Shown: positions 48,850 to 58,208 of the stretch, in pieces
Position numbering within the stretch: position 1 is the stretch's first letter
How the letters are laid out: each line of letters begins with the position of its first letter
DNA from: Streptomyces fildesensis
GTDB lineage: Bacteria > Actinomycetota > Actinomycetes > Streptomycetales > Streptomycetaceae
Length of the DNA stretch: 64,000 nt
Direction: 5' to 3'
Assembly: GCF_016107395.1 (NCBI RefSeq)
Contig: NZ_JAAIKO010000039.1
Coordinates: 1-64,000, forward strand
Program-made: the position numbers and the translations under genes
The notes under the pieces: generated by a model
Database searches by the model: none
What the model saw: only the letters and a program-made list of their open reading frames with translations
What the model was told of the DNA's origin: nothing

Positions 48850-51063
48850 GTGATCCGCGCCCTGACCGGATTCTCCACCAGAAACCCGTGGAAGGTCATC
48901 GCCGTCTGGGCGGTGCTGGGTATCGTTCTGACCGCTCTGAGTTCGACGTTGATCTATCGGGTCACCCAGAACCAGACCGGGGATTTCCTGCCCAAGACGT
49001 ATGACTCGGCCGCCGCGCTGAAAATCGCCGAGGACCAATTCGGGGTGAAATCCGACGCCAATACGGTCACCGTGCTCGTCGCCCGACCGGACGGCAAGGC
49101 CCTTACCGCGGCGGACCAGCAGCGGGTCGGCGCCGAGGCCGAGAAACTCGGCCGGCACCGGGTCACCATGCCAAAACCCAAGGACGGCGGACCGTCCTTC
49201 CTGCTCAAGGACTATTCACAAACGCCCCGGGTCACCCCGGCCATGATGGCGCCCGACCGGAGTTTCGAGCTGCTCTCCGCAGAGCTGGTCGGCAATTCCA
49301 CGGCCCCCGGAATGCAGGACCTCTACCGGGCCTTCCGGGATGACGCCCGCGCGCAATTCACCGACGCGGGAATGCGCACCGGATTCACTGGCGGCCTGGC
49401 CGACACCGTCGACACCACCGACGCCGGTGAGACCGCCTCGAAGATCACGTCGATGCTCGTCATCGGGCTCATCGTGCTGCTCAATGTGCTGGTCTTCCGC
49501 AGCGTTCTCGCGGCATTGCTGCCACTGCTCGCCGTCGTCTTCATCGGCGGTGCGGCGTCGGGTGCCGTCGTCGGCGCCGCGATGCTCACCGGAATCAAAC
49601 TGGACCCGGGCACCCCCTCACTGATCAGTGTGGTCCTGCTCGGCATCGGCACCGACTACCTGCTGTTCCTGCTGTTCCGCTTCCGCGAACAGCTGCGGGC
49701 GCACCCGGAGCAGAACGCCCGCACGGTGGCCGGTGAGGTATCCGGCCGAGTGGGCAACGCCATCACCTCGGCGGCGCTGACCATCGTGGCCGCCTTCGCC
49801 ACACTCGGGGTTGCGTCCTTCGGACAGTTCCGGGTGCTCGGTCCGGCCATCGCCGTCTCGGTCCTGGTCATGCTGCTGGGCAGTCTCACCTTGATGCCGG
49901 CCATGCTGGCGGCAGCCGGCCGCAAGATGTTCTGGCCCTCCCGGGCCCTCAAGCGCGAGCCCCGTCCGGGCTCTGCCGCCCGCTTGGGCGACCTGGTCGC
50001 ACGCCGGCCGCTGATGATGCTCGTCGCCTCCGTCGTCATGCTGGGCGCGCTGTCCGCCGGGCTGGTCGGGATCCGGATGGACTACGGCCTGCACAACGGA
50101 GGACCGCAGACCGCGGCCGCGACCACCGCCACCGAGATCTCCCGTGCCCTGCCGGCCGGCGTATCGGACCCGACGAGCGTCTTCGTCACCGCCAAGGACG
50201 GCGGCACCCTGCGCTCGGACCGGCTCGACGCCCTCTCGCAGGCGCTCACCAAGGTCAAGGGCGTGGGCCAGGTGGGCAAGACCACCCTGAACCAGGACCA
50301 CCGCGCCGCTCGGATCGACCTCTACCTGACAGCGGATCCGCAGAGCCAGCAGGCTCGTGACCTGGTCTCCGGGCCGGTCCGGGATACGGTCGCCGCGCAC
50401 ACACCCACCGGTTTGACAGCACATGTCGGCGGGACGGCAGCGATCTTCGCCGACATATCGACCGCGGTCGACCATGACCTGAAGATCGTGTTCCCGGTCG
50501 CGGCCGTGCTGATCTCTCTGATCCTGCTCGTGCTGCTGCGAAGCCTGCTCGCGCCGATGATCCTCATGCTCTCCGTCGGCCTCGGCTTCGCCGCCACCCT
50601 CGGCGCCTCCACCCTGCTGTTCCAGCACCTGTTGAACAAGCCGGGCGTCGCCTTCACCCTGCCCCTGGTGCTGTTCCTGTTCGTCGTCGCGCTGGGCACC
50701 GACTACAACATCCTGATCAGCGACCGCATACGGGAGGAGATGGAACGGCCGGGACCGGCCCGCGCAGCCGTGGCCCGTGCCGTACGACACACCACGCCGG
50801 CCATCGCGACCGCGGGGCTGGTATTGGCCGGCTCCTTCGCGAGTCTCGCCGCCACTCCGTCGAGCCAGCAGGTCGGCTTCGCGACAGCCCTCGGCATCAT
50901 GCTCTCCGCGTTCATCCTGTCGATCGTGCTGGTGCCCGCACTGGCCGCCCTGCTCGGCCGCAGCATCTGGTGGCCGGTCCGCCCCGGCAAGCACGCAAGC
51001 CGTCACCCGCAACACCACACGAACGTGCCGACGCAGGAGCGTGACCGGATCCCGTCCTACTGA
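48850..51063 (+). CDS. MMPL-family RND transporter
   Basis: This 737-residue protein has the MMPL architecture: one helix (WKVIAVWAVLGIVLTALSST), an exterior domain (GDFLPKTYDSAAALKIAEDQ), then six helices including LLGIGTDYLLFLLFRFREQL. The same plan repeats in the second half, with ALGTDYNILISDRIREEMER. The conserved GTDY motifs in helix 4 and 10 are proton-relay residues. It probably exports a lipid or antibiotic. GTG at 48850 follows GGAGG; the TTG 15 nt earlier is less likely. It is divergent from a two-component system that may control it, and ends before a hairpin terminator. Confidence 0.94.
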   Translation: MIRALTGFSTRNPWKVIAVWAVLGIVLTALSSTLIYRVTQNQTGDFLPKTYDSAAALKIAEDQFGVKSDANTVTVLVARPDGKALTAADQQRVGAEAEKLGRHRVTMPKPKDGGPSFLLKDYSQTPRVTPAMMAPDRSFELLSAELVGNSTAPGMQDLYRAFRDDARAQFTDAGMRTGFTGGLADTVDTTDAGETASKITSMLVIGLIVLLNVLVFRSVLAALLPLLAVVFIGGAASGAVVGAAMLTGIKLDPGTPSLISVVLLGIGTDYLLFLLFRFREQLRAHPEQNARTVAGEVSGRVGNAITSAALTIVAAFATLGVASFGQFRVLGPAIAVSVLVMLLGSLTLMPAMLAAAGRKMFWPSRALKREPRPGSAARLGDLVARRPLMMLVASVVMLGALSAGLVGIRMDYGLHNGGPQTAAATTATEISRALPAGVSDPTSVFVTAKDGGTLRSDRLDALSQALTKVKGVGQVGKTTLNQDHRAARIDLYLTADPQSQQARDLVSGPVRDTVAAHTPTGLTAHVGGTAAIFADISTAVDHDLKIVFPVAAVLISLILLVLLRSLLAPMILMLSVGLGFAATLGASTLLFQHLLNKPGVAFTLPLVLFLFVVALGTDYNILISDRIREEMERPGPARAAVARAVRHTTPAIATAGLVLAGSFASLAATPSSQQVGFATALGIMLSAFILSIVLVPALAALLGRSIWWPVRPGKHASRHPQHHTNVPTQERDRIPSY

Positions 51064-51076
51064 CCGTGCACCCCAC

Positions 51077-51104
51077 GGTGTCCCCGCTCACGAGCGGGGA
51101 CACC
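51077..51104 (+). terminator. Hairpin terminator after the MMPL gene
   Basis: A perfect 13-bp stem (51077-51089 with 51092-51104, core TCCCCGCTC) has a two-base loop, 14 bp after the stop. There is no U-tract, as is usual in Streptomyces. Confidence 0.82.
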
Positions 51105-51252
51105 CGCGCGCGGCCTGGTCAGCCGGCCTTGGACAGCGCCTGCGGTGCGTAGATCTCGACTGCATCCATCAGACGGCCCACCCTCCGAGTGGTCCCCGAC
51201 CCGTCACCGACCGTCCCGGACGCCGGCCGCGCCATGGAATCATCAGGATGTG

Positions 51253-52113
51253 ATGGGCGACTGGGAGTGGGACGACACGCTGTTCCTCGGCACAGCCACC
51301 TACTACGGGCGCGGGAGGCTGCCCTACGCTCCCGGGCTCGCGGACCTGCTGGCCACGGCCGTACAGCTCGACGGGCGGGGGCGTTTGCTCGATGTGGGAT
51401 GTGGTCCTGGCACCCCCGCCCTGAGCCTGGCGCACCTGTTCGGCGAGATCGTCGGTCTGGACCCGGACGGTGGAATGCTCGCCGAAGCCGAGCGCGGGGC
51501 CGCACGGGCGGGAGCGGCCCGAAAGGCGCGGTGGGTGCAGGCCCGGGCCGAGGAACTGCCCGTGGGTCTTGGAGAGTTCACCGTCGCGACGTTCGGCCAG
51601 TCCTTCCACTGGATGGATCGCGACCTGGTGGCGGCCACCGTCAGGGACATGCTCCGGCCCGGCGGGGCGCTGGTGCACATCTCCGACCTCAAGACGGAGA
51701 TCCGAACCGTCAACGGACTTCCGTATCCAGCCGTGCCCTACGCCGCGATCGACACGCTGGTCAGGCACCACCTGGGACCGGTCCGACGAGCCGGGCGGGG
51801 GGTGCTGACGCACGGAACACCCGGTGATGAGGCGGCGGTGCTCACACGGGCCGGCTTCTCCGGCCCCCAACGCCATGTCGTCCCCGGCGGGCAAGCGCTG
51901 GAACGCACGTCCGACGACATCGTCGCGTGGGCGTTCTCCATGTCGTCCTCGGCTCCCCATCTGTTCGGCCCGCACCGCGACGACTTCGAGGCGGATCTCC
52001 GTCGGCTACTGCGCGACGTGTCCCCGGCAGACCGGTTCTCCGAACGACAGCCGGGCACCGAGGTCTTCGTCTGGTGGAAGAGCCCCGCCGGGCCGGCACC
52101 GCTGCCGGCGTAA
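51253..52113 (+). CDS. SAM-dependent class I methyltransferase
   Basis: This 286-residue protein has the class I Rossmann motifs: LLDVGCGPG (46-54), IVGLDPDGGML, ATFGQSFHWMDRDLV and MLRPGGALVHISDL. The GQSFHW segment is typical of the UbiE-like/Methyltransf_11 branch. The C-terminal half is helical and may bind the substrate. The start is ATG at 51253 with AGGA 4 nt upstream. It is a single gene; the substrate is unknown. Confidence 0.9.
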   Translation: MGDWEWDDTLFLGTATYYGRGRLPYAPGLADLLATAVQLDGRGRLLDVGCGPGTPALSLAHLFGEIVGLDPDGGMLAEAERGAARAGAARKARWVQARAEELPVGLGEFTVATFGQSFHWMDRDLVAATVRDMLRPGGALVHISDLKTEIRTVNGLPYPAVPYAAIDTLVRHHLGPVRRAGRGVLTHGTPGDEAAVLTRAGFSGPQRHVVPGGQALERTSDDIVAWAFSMSSSAPHLFGPHRDDFEADLRRLLRDVSPADRFSERQPGTEVFVWWKSPAGPAPLPA

Positions 52114-52245
52114 CGCGGACCAACGGACCAGCGCGAACCAGCCGACCTGCGCGCCCACCCCGCGCGCAGGTCCGCTGCATCCGCACCGCGCATCGGCGGC
52201 GGCCTTCACCACCGCCGAGTGGCGCTCAGGTCGTCCTGGCCGAGG

Positions 52246-54402
52246 TCAGGAGCTCGTGAGGATGACGAGTTGCTGAGTCGCGCGGGTCATCGCGACATAG
52301 CGATCAACGGCTCCCTCGATGCCCGTGCCGAACGACTCCGGGTCGATGAGGACCACCAGGTCGAACTCGAGCCCCTTCGACAGCTCCGGGGTCAGCGACC
52401 GGACGCGGGATGTCGCCCGGAACGTGGGATCGCCGATGACGCAGGCGATGCCTTCGTCATGGGCGGTGAGCCACGTGTCGAGGATCGAGTCCAGCTCCGC
52501 AACGGATCCATGGACGACGGGGAGATCGCTGCTGCGGATGGAGGTCGGCACATTGGCGTCCGGGAGTACGGTCCGGATGACCAGCTCGGCCTCCGTCATC
52601 ACCTCTTCCGGCGTCCGGTAGTTGATGCTCAGGGAGGCCACGGTGATCCGGTCGAGCCCGACCCGCTCGAGCCGTTCCTGCCACGACTCCGTGAACCCGT
52701 GCCTGGCCTGGGCGCGGTCCCCGACGATGGTGAAGCTCCGGGACGGGCAGCGCAGCAGCAGCATCTGCCATTCGGCATCGGTCAGTTCCTGCGCCTCGTC
52801 CACGACGACGTGCGCGAACGGGCCGGCCAGCACATCGGGTTCGGCGCCGACCAGTGCGCTCTCGTCGATCAGGGTGTCCTGCAGGTCCTGTCCGCGCAGC
52901 ATCCCCACCGCGCCTTCGCTCTCGTCGATCAGCATGTTCTGCAGCAGGCTGTCGATGGCGGCGGCCCTGGTCGCGCGTTCGGCGGCGACGGCGGCCTCGT
53001 TCCGCCGCATGCGCCGGGACGCCTCCGGGTCGCCGAGCCGCTGCCGTGCCGCGTCCAGCAGCGGCAGGTCGGACACCGTCCAGGCCTCGGTCTGCGCGCG
53101 CTGCAGCTTGCGGACGTCATCGGGACCGAGCCAGGGCGCGCACTTGCGCAGATAGGCGGGCACCGACCACAGATCCGCGACGAGGTCGGTCGCCTCGACC
53201 AGGGGCCACGCCCGGTGGAGGGCCTTGAGCAGCGCCCTGTCCTGCAGCAGCGACCTCCGCAGCAGCTCGGGCGAGGCTTCGCTGTCGTCCTTGTCCATCA
53301 GGATCGTGAGCAGCTCCTCCATGATCTGTTCGTGTGCCTCGTTGTGCGGAGTGCCCTGCTCCACCGCTTCGAACGCGACCGCCCAATCGCGGGGGCTCAG
53401 CCAGAGGTCGGACCAGTGGGTCGCGACCGTCATCCCCTTGGTGGGCGGCTCCTCGTAGATGCCGACGGCCGCCTCGATCGCCTTCACCAGGTCCGCGGAC
53501 GACTTCAGACGGGCCACGTCCGGGTCGGGCTCGATCACTGCTCCGGCTCCCTCGGCGACGAGGTCCCGCAGGGTGCAGGTCTGCACGCCCTCCTCTCCGA
53601 GGCTGGGCAGGACATCGGCGACGTAGGCCAGGTAGGGCTGGTGCGGGCCGACGAACAGCACGCCGCCCCGACGGTGCCCGAGGCGGGGATCGGAGTAGAG
53701 GAGGTAGGCGGAGCGGTGCAGGGCGACGACGGTCTTCCCCGTACCCGGGCCGCCGTCGACGACGAGAGCGCCGCGGGATCCCGCCCTGATGACGGCGTCC
53801 TGGTCGGTCTGGATGGTGGAGAGCACGTCCCGCATCCGGGCCGACCGGTTGCTGCCCAGGCTGGCGATGAACGCGGACTGGTCGTCGAGCGCGGCGCGCC
53901 CTTCGAGCCCTTCGGCGGTGAACACCTCGTCCCAGTAGTCGCTGATCCGGCCGCGCGTCCAGCGGTACCTGCGGCGGCTCGCCAGACCCATCGGATTGGC
54001 GTGGGTCGCCGCGAAGAACGGCTCAGCCGCGGGGGAACGCCAGTCGAGCAGCAGCCGGCGACCAGTGCTGTCGGTGAGGCCGAGTCGTCCGATGTACACC
54101 GGCTCGGAGTCTTCCGCACTGACGATGTGGCCCAGACACAGGTCGAGACCGAAGCGCCGCAGGGCGCGCAGCCGACCGGTCAGGCGGTGGATCTCCGTGT
54201 CGCGGTCCATCGCTCCGCGGCCGATGCCGCCGGGTGCCCTGCGCTCGGCGTCGAGGAGGGCGGACAGTTCGGCGATCGCCTGCTCGAGGCTCTCCGCGAT
54301 GGCCGCGAAGTGCTGCTCGTCGCCGGCGATCATCGCCGGTTCCGCCTTGGGCGCGAGGCGGTCGGGAAGGTCGAACGCGCTGGTGGTGGTCAGAGGGTTC
54401 AT
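52246..54402 (-). CDS. helR: RNA polymerase recycling ATPase HelR (rifamycin resistance)
   Basis: This 718-residue UvrD/HelD-like ATPase starts MNPLTTTSAFDLPDRLAPKA, as HelR proteins do. It has Walker A GGPGTGKT (217-224), VVVDEAQELTD (Walker B), VGDRAQARHGF and SINYRTPEEVM. HelR binds RNA polymerase, displaces rifamycins and recycles stalled enzyme. The second of two close ATGs (54402) has GGAGG at proper spacing; the first would place it 2 nt away. A rifamycin-associated element lies about 210 bp upstream, strongly supporting the identity. It lies back-to-back with a kinase gene on the other strand. Confidence 0.93.
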   Translation of the reverse strand: MNPLTTTSAFDLPDRLAPKAEPAMIAGDEQHFAAIAESLEQAIAELSALLDAERRAPGGIGRGAMDRDTEIHRLTGRLRALRRFGLDLCLGHIVSAEDSEPVYIGRLGLTDSTGRRLLLDWRSPAAEPFFAATHANPMGLASRRRYRWTRGRISDYWDEVFTAEGLEGRAALDDQSAFIASLGSNRSARMRDVLSTIQTDQDAVIRAGSRGALVVDGGPGTGKTVVALHRSAYLLYSDPRLGHRRGGVLFVGPHQPYLAYVADVLPSLGEEGVQTCTLRDLVAEGAGAVIEPDPDVARLKSSADLVKAIEAAVGIYEEPPTKGMTVATHWSDLWLSPRDWAVAFEAVEQGTPHNEAHEQIMEELLTILMDKDDSEASPELLRRSLLQDRALLKALHRAWPLVEATDLVADLWSVPAYLRKCAPWLGPDDVRKLQRAQTEAWTVSDLPLLDAARQRLGDPEASRRMRRNEAAVAAERATRAAAIDSLLQNMLIDESEGAVGMLRGQDLQDTLIDESALVGAEPDVLAGPFAHVVVDEAQELTDAEWQMLLLRCPSRSFTIVGDRAQARHGFTESWQERLERVGLDRITVASLSINYRTPEEVMTEAELVIRTVLPDANVPTSIRSSDLPVVHGSVAELDSILDTWLTAHDEGIACVIGDPTFRATSRVRSLTPELSKGLEFDLVVLIDPESFGTGIEGAVDRYVAMTRATQQLVILTSS

Positions 54403-54610
54403 GTTCATCGCCTCCGGTCCGAGGTCGCTGCCGCGACGGCCGGAGCGCACACCCGCATCCCGGTGCCGGGGACTCGCACCCGCAATGCGTATCCCATCAC
54501 CACCGACTCGATGTCACCGCACGACCCGTAAACCGACAACAACACATGCACTTCGTGAATCTCCCATTTCTGCAGGTTATGACCTCGGCCCGTGATTGTG
54601 CCCCACGACC

Positions 54611-54631
54611 GGGGCCTTGCCGCAAGCCCCC
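54611..54631. promoter_or_regulatory. Rifamycin-associated element (RAE) upstream of helR
   Basis: GGGG-C-CTTGC-C-GCAAG-C-CCCC at 54611-54631 is a near-perfect inverted repeat. On the helR strand it contains GGGGCTTGCGGCAAGGCCCC, the RAE sequence as I remember it from rifamycin-inducible resistance genes. It lies 210 bp upstream of the helR start, between helR and the divergent kinase gene. Confidence 0.9.
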
Positions 54632-54833
54632 CATTGCGCTATAAGTTGAAAGTGGCAAGGAGTGGATATTCCTCCTGCCCTCCTCGCCCACTCGGGGCCG
54701 ACAAGCCACCTGCAGTCGCCGAACGCGGCCTTCTCGTCCTCTTGAGCAAGTTCGCCGCATTTTCCTTGCTGCGCAAGCCAGCCCGGACGGGTTGGGTGCG
54801 TGATCGTCCCGCGTGTCTCGTAGGCTCCGGGCC

Positions 54834-56609
54834 ATGAGTAACGGGGAATCCGGCAGACGGGTCATCGACGGGCGCTTCGAGCTGGAAGCGCGGCTCGGCA
54901 GCGGTGGCATGGGGCTGGTGTGGCGGGCACGCGATCTCGTGCTCGACCGGGCGGTGGCGCTCAAGGAAGTACGGCCGTCGGATCCCGGGCTGGCCGAGTA
55001 CGACCCGCCCGCCGCAAGCCTGTTGCGGGCCCGGGTGCTGCGGGAGGCCCGTGCGCTGGCCCGGGTCGAGCATCCCAATGTGGTGACCATCCACCACGTC
55101 GTGGACGGCGGTGAGGGCACCTACCCCTGGCTCGTCATGGAGCTGGTGACCGGCGGATCGCTTCAGGACCGGCTCGCGCGCGGGCCGATGGAGCCGGTGG
55201 AGGCGGCTCTGCTGGGCCGCGAACTGCTGGCCGCGCTGCGGGCCGCGCACGCCGTGGGAATCCAGCACCGGGACGTCAAACCCCCCAACGTCCTGCTGCG
55301 CCCCGACGGGCGCCCGGTGCTCACCGACTTCGGCATTGCCGCGATCCGTGAGTCCACGGTCCTGACGGCCACCGGATCGATGATCGGTACCCCCGACTTC
55401 ATGGCCCCCGAGCGGATCACCGGGGACGGCGGCGGGCCGAGTTCGGACCTGTGGTCCCTGGCGATGATGCTGTATGTGGCGGTGGAGGGCCATCACCCGC
55501 TGCGCAGGGCAACCACCCTGGCCACGCTGGCGGCCGTCCTCAGCGAGGAGCTTCCGCCGCCGCGACAGGCCGGGCCGCTGACAGAATTCCTCAACGCCCT
55601 TCTGGTCAAGGACCCGGGCGACCGGCCGGACGCCGAGTCCCTGGACCGCATGCTGGCGGTCGCAGCCCAACAGCAGCCGACCGGACCGGTATCCGGTCCT
55701 GGACCGGTGCAAGGACACGGACCCGTGCCCGAGGCAACGTCCTTCCGGCTGGGATCTCCCGTCGCCGAGCCCACGGCGGCCCGGCCGGACGGTTTCGGGC
55801 CGCCCATGCCCCACGACGCCGTTCCCCACGGTGCCGGTTCCTCGGCCTATCCCTCGCCCTATTCCTCGCAGTACCCCTCCCCCTACGCCTCGCAGTACCC
55901 CTCGCCGGAGCCGGGCGCGACGCGCCCGTCCATCGGCAACCAGCGGCGCAGGCTCCGTACGCGACGGGTGGCGATCGGCTCGGCGGTCTGCGGAACCGTG
56001 CTGACGGGCGTGCTGGTGTGGACGCTGCTCCCGGAGCAGAACGGCGACAACATCGTGTCCGGGAAGCCCGGCTCGGACGCCTCCACGTCACATTCGTCGG
56101 GTCCGGTACCGACCACCGCACCGTCCACGACGCAACCGGAGAAGGATCCGGTGAAGGTGAGCCTGCTGACGCCCGACGGCATCCGTGCGGCGATCAAGGA
56201 ACTGAAGGCGCAGATGGGGACCGACAAGGTCGGCCGCTTCGTGGTCTACCCGGAGTACATCTCCGCCGAAGGCATGGTCAAAGGCAGCGCCACCCACTAC
56301 GACAGCTACGACTACCGGGTCGGACAGGGCGTGACCCGCGGCACGATCAGCGGAACACTCCTGGGCGGTGAACAGCCCGTCAGCCTGGACCTCTACAACT
56401 GGGACGCCCTGCCCGCCCTGCTCAGCCGGGCACAGAAGGACCTGAAAGTCCCCAAGCCCACGACGCGCTACCTCGTGCTCCGCCAGCCCAACAACATCTT
56501 CCATACCCCCGCGGGCATCGGCGTCTACCTTGCCGATGCCTACGACGGCGGTTACCTGGACGCAGATCCCAAGGGCAAGGTCACCAGGCTGATGCCCGCC
56601 GGTGACTAG
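54834..56609 (+). CDS. Transmembrane Ser/Thr protein kinase with sensor domain
   Basis: This 591-residue kinase has Gly-rich loop LGSGGMGLVW (21-30), Lys44 (VALKEV), HRDVKPPN (145-152) and DFG (165-167). A Pro/Tyr/Ser-rich linker with YPSPYSSQYPSPYASQYPSP repeats (about 339-358) precedes one transmembrane helix (about 379-400). The ~190-residue exterior domain has EYISAEGMVKGSATHYDSYD and RQPNNIFHTPAGIGVYLADA. No PASTA repeats are present. The exterior domain resembles those of other streptomycete kinases, ligand unknown. ATG at 54834 gives MSNGESGRR; the first 7 codons of the longer form are unlikely. Its promoter region contains the RAE. Confidence 0.93.
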   Translation: MSNGESGRRVIDGRFELEARLGSGGMGLVWRARDLVLDRAVALKEVRPSDPGLAEYDPPAASLLRARVLREARALARVEHPNVVTIHHVVDGGEGTYPWLVMELVTGGSLQDRLARGPMEPVEAALLGRELLAALRAAHAVGIQHRDVKPPNVLLRPDGRPVLTDFGIAAIRESTVLTATGSMIGTPDFMAPERITGDGGGPSSDLWSLAMMLYVAVEGHHPLRRATTLATLAAVLSEELPPPRQAGPLTEFLNALLVKDPGDRPDAESLDRMLAVAAQQQPTGPVSGPGPVQGHGPVPEATSFRLGSPVAEPTAARPDGFGPPMPHDAVPHGAGSSAYPSPYSSQYPSPYASQYPSPEPGATRPSIGNQRRRLRTRRVAIGSAVCGTVLTGVLVWTLLPEQNGDNIVSGKPGSDASTSHSSGPVPTTAPSTTQPEKDPVKVSLLTPDGIRAAIKELKAQMGTDKVGRFVVYPEYISAEGMVKGSATHYDSYDYRVGQGVTRGTISGTLLGGEQPVSLDLYNWDALPALLSRAQKDLKVPKPTTRYLVLRQPNNIFHTPAGIGVYLADAYDGGYLDADPKGKVTRLMPAGD

Positions 56610-56639
56610 CGGTCCTCCTCCGATCCCCGTTCCCAGGCG

Positions 56640-57200
56640 TCAGGAGGTGCCACCGAAGTCGACGTCCTTGGTCGCGACCGCCCCGGCGGTCCGTCCCGGC
56701 GCCGTCTGGTAGGTCCAGTACAGGTTCGTGTGCGCGATGACTTGGTCCGGCGGCGGCGCGCCCCATTCCGACTGGTCCCCCGTCGTGTGGGCGTCACTGA
56801 CGAGCGTCGCGTCGTACCCCCGCGCGAACGCGCCGTGGAGGGTCGAGCGGATGCATGCATCGGTCTCCGCACCGGCGACGACGAGCCGTCCGACTCCGAG
56901 TCCCGACAGCACGGTCTCCAGGGTGGTGTCCTCGAAGGCGTCGCCGTAGTTCTTCTCGACCAACGGCTCGGCCTCGCCCGGAGTCAGCTCGGGGACGATC
57001 CGCCAGCTGTCGCTCCCCCGCACCAGGTGCTCGTCGGAATGCTGGACCCAGACGACCGGGACCCGCTCCCCCCGCGCCTGCTCGACCAGGCTGCCGACAT
57101 TGGCGACGACCGCGTCGCGCTCATGGGCTTCCTGGACGACGCCGACCTGCACATCGACGACGAGGAGTGCGGTGTTCGGTCGGTTCTCGAGTGTGGTCAT
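56640..57200 (-). CDS. Isochorismatase-family cysteine hydrolase
   Basis: This 186-residue protein has the isochorismatase-like triad: Asp16 (LLVVDVQ), Lys83 (VEKNYGDAF) and Cys116 (GAETDACIRST). The family hydrolyses nicotinamide, N-carbamoyl or isochorismate-like substrates; the exact one is unknown. AGGAGG lies before the ATG. It converges on the kinase gene after a 30-bp gap. Confidence 0.9.
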   Translation of the reverse strand: MTTLENRPNTALLVVDVQVGVVQEAHERDAVVANVGSLVEQARGERVPVVWVQHSDEHLVRGSDSWRIVPELTPGEAEPLVEKNYGDAFEDTTLETVLSGLGVGRLVVAGAETDACIRSTLHGAFARGYDATLVSDAHTTGDQSEWGAPPPDQVIAHTNLYWTYQTAPGRTAGAVATKDVDFGGTS

Positions 57201-57493
57201 GGGTCCTCCTGATCACGCTGGGTTCCTCGGGCCATCCACGGTAGACCCACCCACTGTCAGCGAGGTCGATCACCGGCACGCGGCACCGGAAATCCGGCGG
57301 CATCGAGGAGGCCTGTCGGCCCCCTCGCCACCTGCCGTCGCACGCCGGCCGGAACGTGTGCAGGGGGCCGCTCGGGTGTCGGAACTGCTCCATCCGGGCC
57401 CATGGGGCAGTAGAAGCCACCTCACTCGGGGCACAGCTCCTTCCGTGCCGGCGTCCCGCCGCACACCGCATCACGTCCCGATGGAGATCCCCC

Positions 57494-58084
57494 ATGAAGT
57501 TGCGCACTGCCGCGTCAGCCGCCACGACCACGTTGGTTCTGCTCGCCCTGGCCTCCCCCGCCGTGGCACAGACCGCGCCGCCCGCCCCGACCGCCCCCGC
57601 CGCTGCCCCGGCCGCGTGTGCCAAGGAGCAACTGGCCTACCTCACAGCCGAGGACCAGGCGATGGCAGCCGCCATCCAGGCGGACACCGCACGGAAGGCG
57701 GCCGACGCGGCCGAGAAGGACGTCGCTGTCCTGAAGGAGAGCTCGCACGTGGCGGGCGACCTGGGAGCGCGGTACGGCTCGCAGGGGCTGCAGGCCGGCA
57801 TGGCGGTCTCCAAAGCCACCGACGCCCGGGATGCCGCGGCCACGGCCACGGCGCTCAAGAAGCTGGCGGAGCTCGCCAAGAGCAAGGGCGGCGCCGACGG
57901 CACCTACCAGTCCGACCGGCTGACGCGTCAGGCTGCCCTGGCGCAGAAGGCCACCAAGGCCAAGAACGCCATCACCCTCAACGCCACCGCCGACAAGGCC
58001 GAACTGGCCGCCATGACCGCGGTCAAGAACCTGGCAAAGCCCCGCACCCTGCTGGAAAGCTGCCTGAAGAAGGCCTCCGCCTGA
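57494..58084 (+). CDS. Secreted Ala-rich helical protein
   Basis: This 196-residue protein has a signal peptide (MKLRTAASAATTTLVLLALA, cleavage near AVAQ), an Ala/Pro linker with a Cys (PAACAKEQ), and a long Ala/Lys-rich helical domain. Heptad-like stretches are AAIQADTARKAADAAEKDVA and RLTRQAALAQKATKAKNAIT. A second Cys is near the C-terminus (LESCLKK), so a disulfide is possible. GGAG precedes the ATG. No enzyme motif is present; function unknown. A hairpin lies after the stop within the next gene remnant. Confidence 0.8.
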   Translation: MKLRTAASAATTTLVLLALASPAVAQTAPPAPTAPAAAPAACAKEQLAYLTAEDQAMAAAIQADTARKAADAAEKDVAVLKESSHVAGDLGARYGSQGLQAGMAVSKATDARDAAATATALKKLAELAKSKGGADGTYQSDRLTRQAALAQKATKAKNAITLNATADKAELAAMTAVKNLAKPRTLLESCLKKASA

Positions 58085-58208
58085 TCTTCCGGAGGGCACC
58101 ACGGTGAGCAAGGCCCCTGGCAGTCCCGATGTCCCGGCGGAACCCACCGTCCGGAACGGCGCGGGACAGGTCCCGGCGACCTGGACCGATCACCGGCTGC
58201 CCTGACCG

